From Lentinus brumalis (taxonomy: Eukaryota > Basidiomycota > Agaricomycetes > Polyporales > Polyporaceae): a DNA stretch of 64,000 nt. This document shows positions 58,072 to 64,000 of the stretch, piece after piece. The notes beneath the pieces were generated by a model. That model did not search any database and was not told the DNA's origin. It saw nothing but the letters and a program-made list of their open reading frames with translations. The DNA lies in the NCBI GenBank assembly GCA_001792895.1, contig MARA01000005.1, positions 1,178,001 through 1,242,000 on the forward strand, in the 5' to 3' direction. Made by a program: the position numbers and the translations under genes. How positions within the stretch are numbered: the stretch's first letter is position 1; every line of letters starts with the position of its first letter.

Positions 58072-60026
58072 ATGCAGGCGACTGTGGACGCGACCGCGCT
58101 GAAACGTACGTGCTCTCTTCTTCTGCTTGTGAACGCTCTTAGCGACTTACCGTCGCTAGATCTCACCAGGGCTCTTACCTGTCTCTCCAAGTTCGGGGAG
58201 GAGGTCATTCTCGTCGCTACACCCGAAACACTTGCGCTCTCCTCCACGAACTCCTCCAACTCTGCGTACGGCCGCTTCAAGTATCCGAGGTCGTTTTTCA
58301 GCAAATACCGGGTCGATGCGGCGCTAGTGGATGACGACGGAGGCACGGTGTCGATTTCGGGGCAAATCGCCACAAAGGTGCGGTTTCAGGGGACTGTTAG
58401 GGACTGATTCTTACGTCCATCTAGTCACTTCTCTCTATATTCAGACACCGGACGAACGAGAAGGGATGCGAGAAATGTGACCTCATTATTACCGACGGCC
58501 CGTCGCAGCACGCACAGGTGGAGGACGAAGACGAGGAGCGCGACTCGCTTGAGAGCAGATTGACAGTGCGTCTACATTGCAAACACGGTGAATACCCTAT
58601 TCCAAACTCATCACGCACTTCCTGCTCTTCTCAGTCCCCGAGGTCCATGTATGCGCGTACTGAGCAGTCTCTATCGTATGCTCGTCCCCAGGTGTGGTCA
58701 AGACCCATCGTCTCGCACTCAATACAGCGAACAACCTAGCACCTAGCGTACCTGACGCAGCGCACGAGTCGCGAATGGTGGTCGGCTCGAAGACGCTGAA
58801 GAGCTTGCTGGAGCATTTCCCGCTTGGCAAAGGAACCAAGTCCGACCCGCAACTTATTTGGTACTTCTGGGATGATGAAGTGCAGCTGCGAAGTCATGCG
58901 GCTTCCGTCGACGACAAAGGTGGCGATTGAGAGCAAGCCGCGATGCCCAGATGATGCTGATGACCTCTGTAGGGCGTCCACACCTGGCTACAGAACTCAC
59001 TATCAGCGCGGAGGAGTTCGACGAGTATGATCTGCAAACTGGCTCTATGATGATATCGTTTCATCTACGCGAGTTCAATGTGAGTATGGCTGCGTAGTGT
59101 CGAGGCTACGCTCTAACGTGTCAATTATAGGCCCCGGTCGCGTTTGCAGAGGCGTCGCAGCTTCCGCTGGAGATACGTTTCACAGACCCGGCCGACATGA
59201 TCTCCATCTCGGCGGATCACGAGCTCTTCAGTTCCCTTTTCGTCATTGCCACCAGCCATATACAGTCCTCCCAACAGACTTCCCAGAACCAACAGCATTC
59301 CCAGAACCGGCAGCGAGACCAGGGTCTGCGCGAAGGCTCTAATAGTCGAAAGCGCCCATTGGAGGATGACAGCAACCACCGTACCGAGAGGGATCGACCC
59401 AAGGTCAAGGCGAAGAAACCCATAAAGGTCGTGCACAAGGCGGATCGAGCGTCCATTGCTCGCGAGATGCATCCGCCGCCAAGTCCCCGAGAGCCGCAGC
59501 CATCCTGGGCGATCCTCACGGCCGCGCAGCAGCCCGACGCACAGGGTCATTACGAGGAGTACGACGACGTCGCATACGCCAGTGCTGGCCCCTCGCAGCC
59601 GGAAATGGGAAGGGCGGCCGTGAAGGAGCCGCTGTTCCTGCCGAGCTCGCAACTGTCTCAGCTGCCCCCGTCCGTGGAGGCCGCCATCATCGAATCCGGC
59701 CTAGGGATCGAAAATATGAGTGCGGAGGAGTTCGCGGCCATGCTGGAGGGCGATGCAGACGAAGTTGAGTTCGACGATGTACGCGTCAAGCCAGAGGATT
59801 CGCAAGAGGACGAGCTAGGTGAGGACGACTGGCAGGTGGATGACCGCATGGACTTCGCGCCTGCGGTGCTTCGTGGGAGGACAGACAGCTTCGAGCTCGT
59901 GGACGACGTGGAGATGGCGCCGACCCAGAATAATGGCGGGACAAAGGTGTGTGCTTTGTTCCATCCTGCGCATGAGACGGAAATTGACCATGTCAACAGG
60001 CGTTCCGGCCTTTATTCGAGGACTAG
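58072..60026 (+). CDS. rad9: Checkpoint clamp subunit Rad9
   Basis: Seven exons (58072-58105, 58160-58377, 58425-58587, 58692-58919, 58973-59079, 59131-59946, 60000-60026) keep phase and give 530 residues. MQATVDATALKHLTRALTCL, SKFGEEVILVATPETLALSS, FKYPRSFFSKYRVD, SLLSIFRHRTNEKGCEKCDL and VVGSKTLKSLLEHFPLG are the PCNA-like fold of Rad9; ASQLPLEIRFTDPADMISIS closes the second repeat. A roughly 250-residue disordered tail follows with a basic patch (PKVKAKKPIKVVHKADR), acidic stretches and eight SQ/TQ dipeptides. The last 27-nt exon encodes AFRPLFED. Rad9 with Hus1 and Rad1 forms the 9-1-1 ring; its phosphorylated tail recruits TopBP1/Cut5 to activate ATR. The convergent F-box gene ends 85 bp away. 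Confidence 0.95.
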
Positions 60027-60111
60027 GTCGCGCCACCTGTACCCGACGAGTCGATGCTAGGTTATGTTGTACTATAGCGTGTATATAAATCAATGTGATT
60101 ACATGCGGTGA

Positions 60112-61907
60112 TCAATGCCAACCGAATAATAAGTCGCCGTCGAACATCAAATCGCCCAGATCAGCCTCGAGCTCGAACGCCCCAACGTGATCGTCGTCGT
60201 CGTCGTCGTCGTCGTAGCCATAGTCAAAGTTATAGTCCGCAACCTCTTCCTCCTCCGGATCCACTTCTATTGACTCCTCGAAGTACTCGTCCTCGTCTAC
60301 GGGACACGTGCCGTCCCAATGCGTCTCCGGTACGATCTCCGCAAGCCTCTGGACGTCCTTCTGGCATGTGTTGGGGCAAGAAGTGATGTGCAGCACCTGC
60401 ACGGGCGATCCATAATGGCAGCGCTTGATAAGTGCATCTACCATGGCGTCGAGCAACTCTGGCGGCCAGCTGTATTTCCGGCTGTGAAGGCGCACCGATG
60501 TGAGCTTGAGCACTTCCAGGTGGGGAAGAGCCAGAGTCAAAGGGTCATCGCCGTCGGTATGGGAGAGCGCCTCAAGGAACTCGGTGGTCTGGTTTCTGCT
60601 GACAGACAAGTGGCGGATGTTCGGCATTCCTGCGAAGACATCCATCCATCTCCAATCATCAAGAGTGCCTTCGACGGTGTCAAGCCGGCAGTCCAAGTAG
60701 GTGACTGCCGTGAAGATGGTGGAAGTTCGCAAGGGAGCTGACGACCGGCCCCTTGTGACAATCTCCAGCTGCAGATCGGGAGGCTCTTTCCCCGAATCGG
60801 GCTGGCGTGGGTTTGGGTACGTTGTGTGCTTCAACGCCGCACGCCAGCCATAGAGGGACACACTCCCGCCCCATTCATCGAAACAGGCTGTCCGCATAGG
60901 CGAAGACGACGTAAGGTGATTTTGAAGGGCGATGAACAGGTCAGCTGGGTCCTGCGCGCCTCTGATGTCCGAGATGTAGTAGCGTACGTCTGGGGGAGAG
61001 TGAGGTGGAGGAGGAGAGCCCTGCACTCCGCGTTGCTCGCCAAGATTCGGAGGGAACATAAGTGTGGGAGGGTAACCTTGCGGGAGGGAGATCCGGATGG
61101 GGCCTGAAGAATGACATGCTCCAGCTCCAGCTCTTGCAGATCGGTCATTCTTTCGAGAGCGGAGACGAAGGTGTCGAACGACCCAAGAGGACCTGAGAGG
61201 ACGCGACCGTGGATTAAGAGCGTCGTAAGGGTTGAGCAGAAGAGCGGATGGTCCCAGGCAAACGGGAACCCGTCTATCTCCAAGTTCCGGAGGCGGGGAA
61301 ATCCAGGAGCAGGCAGTGCCAGATTTACCGGCTCGGGTTCGTCATAATACGAGCTCATGTCTGACAACTTGAAACTCTCCAGCATGGATGCAGGCGCTGT
61401 CACCATCTTGAAGAGGTCCTGGATTTCTTGCGCTCTCCCAGCAAGTCGGAGGGTGTGGATGCGCGAAAACTCGGACATGAGCTCCTCCATGACCTTCCGT
61501 GGGCCGTCACGATAGGGTGAGACCGGTCCAACGATATGGAGGGGGGCTTTCTTGGACCGCGCGAGCATCTCATCCGCGGCGCGCTTGCTGGTGACGGTTA
61601 TGTAGCTCCAGAAGCGCGGAAAGCTGAGCGCGGTGGCCCGCCAGTGACGGCAGACGTGCGCGACCGTTACCCAAGTGTTTACTCGGTATGGTCGCACGAT
61701 CTCCGAGGCGTTATAGTGCTCTGTGAAGGATTTTGCGGGAACGAACGCGAAGATAGCGGAAAGGAGCTCAGGGGGGAGGCGTGCCACCGGGGTCAACGTG
61801 TTCAGACGGGTCTTGAGGTCGAGGATGGCCCGGGTGTGCACTTCAATCTGGTCATAGACAGCCTGCCGAGCATGGTCTATAGCTTCCGAACTCAACGCCG
61901 GCTGCAT
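60112..61907 (-). CDS. F-box protein with acidic C-terminus, one apparent base deletion
   Basis: ATG at 61907 (MQPALSSEAIDHARQAVYDQ); an in-frame ATG at 62066 is possible. The F-box follows RLNTLTPVARLPPELLSAIF and ends VAHVCRHWRATALSFPRFWSY. The frame breaks at 60,991-60,995 in a run of five Gs (plus strand): LLHLTLP should continue PDVRYYISDIRGAQ, which lies in the next frame; one more base restores it. The C-terminal part has the family block WRWMDVFAGMPNIRHLSVSR, TLALPHLEVLKLTSVRLHSR, ITSCPNTCQKDVQRLAEIVP and then an Asp run (about nine) encoded by a GTC repeat, ending LMFDGDLLFGWH-stop. With the base restored it would be about 599 residues. Confidence 0.82.
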
Positions 61908-62424
61908 ATCGCTGCTAATAACAGTCAGAGGTACAAGCTCCGACAAGGAATGGCCGGGGTTGCGTACCTTCAAGTTGAGCTGGAAGTGAGGTGAGTCTTG
62001 TGAGCACTGCGAGATGCTGCAGGGATCAAGCAGACACTGACAGCTATATCCTATGTCGGCGTTCATTCAGTGAGCTACGCTTGCAAGTGGAAGCCCTTCT
62101 TATCGATGAGGCGCACGGGCGGCTCGAGCAAGATTCGTCCTGTGGTTAAGGTCCCTTTAGCTTGACGCGGCCGAATAATCATGGCTTCAGAACAGATACT
62201 CAGAACTGCCATCAATGCTACTCACACGTCTCACTGTGCGTATCTGACAATGAAAGTACGTAGTGAGGCTGTGGCTCAGACCATGACACTAAGTAATGCC
62301 AAATGGTCTTCCGAGTCTGCGCGCAGCGAAATCTGAGTTGAGATCCGAGATCTCCGCTTGGAATGCCAACGGGCGTCTGAGGGACGGCTAGCTGCTGTAG
62401 TTACTTGCAGGACTTAGTCTGACT
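61908..62424. other. Intergenic, upstream of an F-box gene
   Basis: No gene supported apart from a possible N-terminal extension of the F-box protein to 62066. Confidence 0.4.
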
Positions 62425-62642
62425 TACAGCCGTTTACCAAACGATAGGCCCCTTTTGATTCTGTGTATACATAGTCGGCTCGTAGCGGACCACGAATAGT
62501 ACGAGGTCCGCGCTCTAGCGAGCCTAGGCGAAGGCTGCCATCATGGCGCTGAGCCTCGGAAGCGTTGTTTTTCGTGGTCCGCCCTGAACCGACCATATAT
62601 ACACAGGCGCGAGAAGGGCCTATCGTTTGGTAAACGGCTGTA
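62425..62642. mobile_element. MITE with 25-bp perfect inverted repeats and TA target duplication
   Basis: 62425-62451 and 62616-62642 are exact reverse complements (27 bp); the outer TA is the likely target duplication, leaving TIRs that begin CAGCCGTTTACCAAACG. Inner segments also pair (for example CGGACCACGAA near 62,484-62,494 with TTCGTGGTCCG near 62,571-62,581), so the whole element can fold as one long hairpin. No coding capacity. Different TIR from the MITE at 1.2 kb. Confidence 0.82.
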
Positions 62643-62965
62643 GCGAGGAGCTACGTAGGTACTCGTTCATTTAGCACGGCGGTGGCTCATTGGGAGACAC
62701 AAACCGTCGGCGGGATGAAGCCTGGGGTGCAGGAATGTTCCCTGTTCAACGTTCAACCTGCGCAACCATGTCAAGATCTTACCCATCACACATCGATACT
62801 TACACCTGTTCACCAGTCGTCAAGCTCTGTCCGTATACGACCATGCCTCACATTGTCTGTCGCAAGGGAGTTTCAAGATTCGTCCACATAGTAGGACCGT
62901 CAAGCGACCGAAGATCGAGATCCAGTGTCAGCCGGCCAAAGGTGCAAACTCTCGGACTGCAGAAA

Positions 62966-63270
62966 ATGGCGGCAGAGAGGAAGCGGTTTGCGGAGGAGCA
63001 CAAGAAGCTGGTCCAAGGTGGGTAGCATCATGATCGTCAGCATGTAGAGTTACTGAACTCGCTCCTCAGGTCTCAGCGCTCGCAGCAGGAGGACTCTCTC
63101 GGAAATGCGACGCGATCCTGTGGAGGTCGCCCCGGCGGCGGACGGTATGGAGCCCAGGGAGGAGGCGCGGGACGTGATGGTTACCCCGGACCAGGAGAAT
63201 GCCGCCGCGGGGCAGGAGAATATGGACGGCAATGACAATGAAGAAACAATCGCGGCCGCCCTGAACTAAA
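62966..63270 (+). CDS. Small hypothetical protein, possibly a gene fragment
   Basis: Two exons (62966-63017 and 63070-63270) join in phase over a GTGGGT...CTCAG intron and give 83 residues: MAAERKRFAEEHKKLVQG, LSARSRRTLSEMRRDPVEVA, then a Glu/Asp/Asn-rich tail ending ETIAAALN. The frame is open upstream to 62690, so an earlier start is possible. Charged and probably helical then disordered. Family not recognised. It sits between two F-box genes beside a MITE and may be a relic. Confidence 0.4.
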
Positions 63271-63375
63271 TACATGCGCATGAGCTAGACAATGATGCCT
63301 TGAGTCGCATGCCCGATGCAGTACTATAGCATGTGGAGGAGTAGGCGTAGCGTTTGGGGTTTGATACATGCATTA

Positions 63376-64000
63376 TCAAAACATACCGAAGTATAGGCCG
63401 CCGTCGAACATCCAGTCGTCCTCATCGATATTGTAATCGTCGAACTCGCCGTCATCGTAGTCATAACCATAGCCATAACCGTAGTCTTCTTCCTCTTCTT
63501 CCTCCGTCGTGTACTCTTCCTGTTCTACACCATCCCAATGGAGTTCAGGCACGATGTCCACCAACTGGTCGACGTCCTCCTGGTATATGTTGAAGCACTC
63601 TTCGATGTGCAGCTCCTGCAGGGGAAATCCGCAGTTGCAGCGCTTGATGAGAGTGTCGACCAGAACCTCGAAGAACTCCGGCGGCTCGTCGTAGTCCCGG
63701 CTGGCAAGGCGCATGTCCGAGAGCTTCAGCAGTTCCAGGTGGGGGAGAGCCAACGTGGCCGGGTCATCGCCGGTGGTATGGCAGAGCGCATCAAGGAATC
63801 CTGTATCCTGGTCTTTGCAGACATAGATGCGGCGGACGTTTGGCATCCCTGCAAAGACATCCTTCCATCTCCACGAATGAACGGGACCGTCCAGCCGGAT
63901 GTCCAGGTGAGTGACGCCGGTGAAGATGGTAGAAGATCGCAGGAGAGCCGGTATAGAGTGCCCTGTACCGACCTCCACCTTTAGGTCAGGATGCGGTATC
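63376..64000 (-). CDS. F-box family protein, C-terminal part, runs off the window
   Basis: The open frame enters at the window end and stops at 63376-63378. It contains the family block WRWKDVFAGMPNVRRIYVCK, TLALPHLELLKLSDMRLASR, LQELHIEECFNIYQEDVDQL, VDIVPELHWDG and an acidic tail with alternating Gly-Tyr, ending DDWMFDGGLYFGMF. The protein is colinear with the gene at 60112-61907, so the two are tandem duplicates in the same direction. The F-box itself would lie beyond 64,000. No frameshift in the visible part. Confidence 0.85.
   Translation of the reverse strand, partial: IPHPDLKVEVGTGHSIPALLRSSTIFTGVTHLDIRLDGPVHSWRWKDVFAGMPNVRRIYVCKDQDTGFLDALCHTTGDDPATLALPHLELLKLSDMRLASRDYDEPPEFFEVLVDTLIKRCNCGFPLQELHIEECFNIYQEDVDQLVDIVPELHWDGVEQEEYTTEEEEEEDYGYGYGYDYDDGEFDDYNIDEDDWMFDGGLYFGMF

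Noticed and set aside
60190..60220. CRISPR-like or structural repeat of CGT units
   Set aside because: It is a triplet microsatellite coding for the Asp run of an F-box protein.

Overview
The window is nuclear DNA of a filamentous fungus, most likely an Agaricomycete basidiomycete. Coding sequence is split by many 50-60 nt GT-AG introns, genes lie 0.1-1 kb apart on both strands, and F-box and BTB/POZ families are expanded. A polypore affiliation is inference only. All gene models were read by eye, by joining reading frames across GT-AG introns and checking phase. No prokaryotic, viral or CRISPR feature was seen.

Layout. 0-1.7 kb is a scrap heap: a 5'-truncated C2H2 zinc-finger gene abuts a BTB gene fragment carrying a TA-flanked MITE. 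2.4-7.8 kb is an array of three medium-chain (GroES-like) enoyl/quinone reductase paralogues, two intact and one pseudogene interrupted by about 1.4 kb holding a piece of another gene. 8.3-13.2 kb has a serine-rich conserved hypothetical and a BTB protein gene. 13.6-14.9 kb is HUS1. 15.5-17.2 kb is an F-box gene. 17.7-25.7 kb is one BTB gene split by a young Ty3/gypsy LTR retrotransposon of 6,228 bp. 26.3-38.6 kb holds a DUF202 membrane protein, a proline/serine-rich protein, an R3H-SUZ RNA-binding protein, an AVT-type vacuolar amino-acid transporter, RPB4 and an NAD(P)-binding reductase. 39-60 kb holds a PIF1 helicase, a PAK/Ste20 kinase, the complete 11-exon TEL1/ATM kinase, an F-box gene and RAD9. 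60-64 kb holds two related F-box genes, a second TA-flanked MITE and a small unidentified gene.

The most striking content is functional. Two of the three subunits of the 9-1-1 checkpoint clamp (HUS1, RAD9), the DNA-damage and telomere kinase TEL1, and the telomere/replication helicase PIF1 lie within 46.5 kb. The predicted RAD9 tail carries eight SQ/TQ sites, the motif phosphorylated by TEL1-class kinases.

Caution. About a dozen otherwise well-conserved reading frames are each broken by the loss of one base, mostly in runs of G or C. This includes six breaks in the pol of a retrotransposon whose LTRs differ at 1 of 368 positions. No compensating insertions were found. This looks more like base-calling deletions in the assembly than gene decay, so the frameshifts flagged below should not be read as proven pseudogenes.
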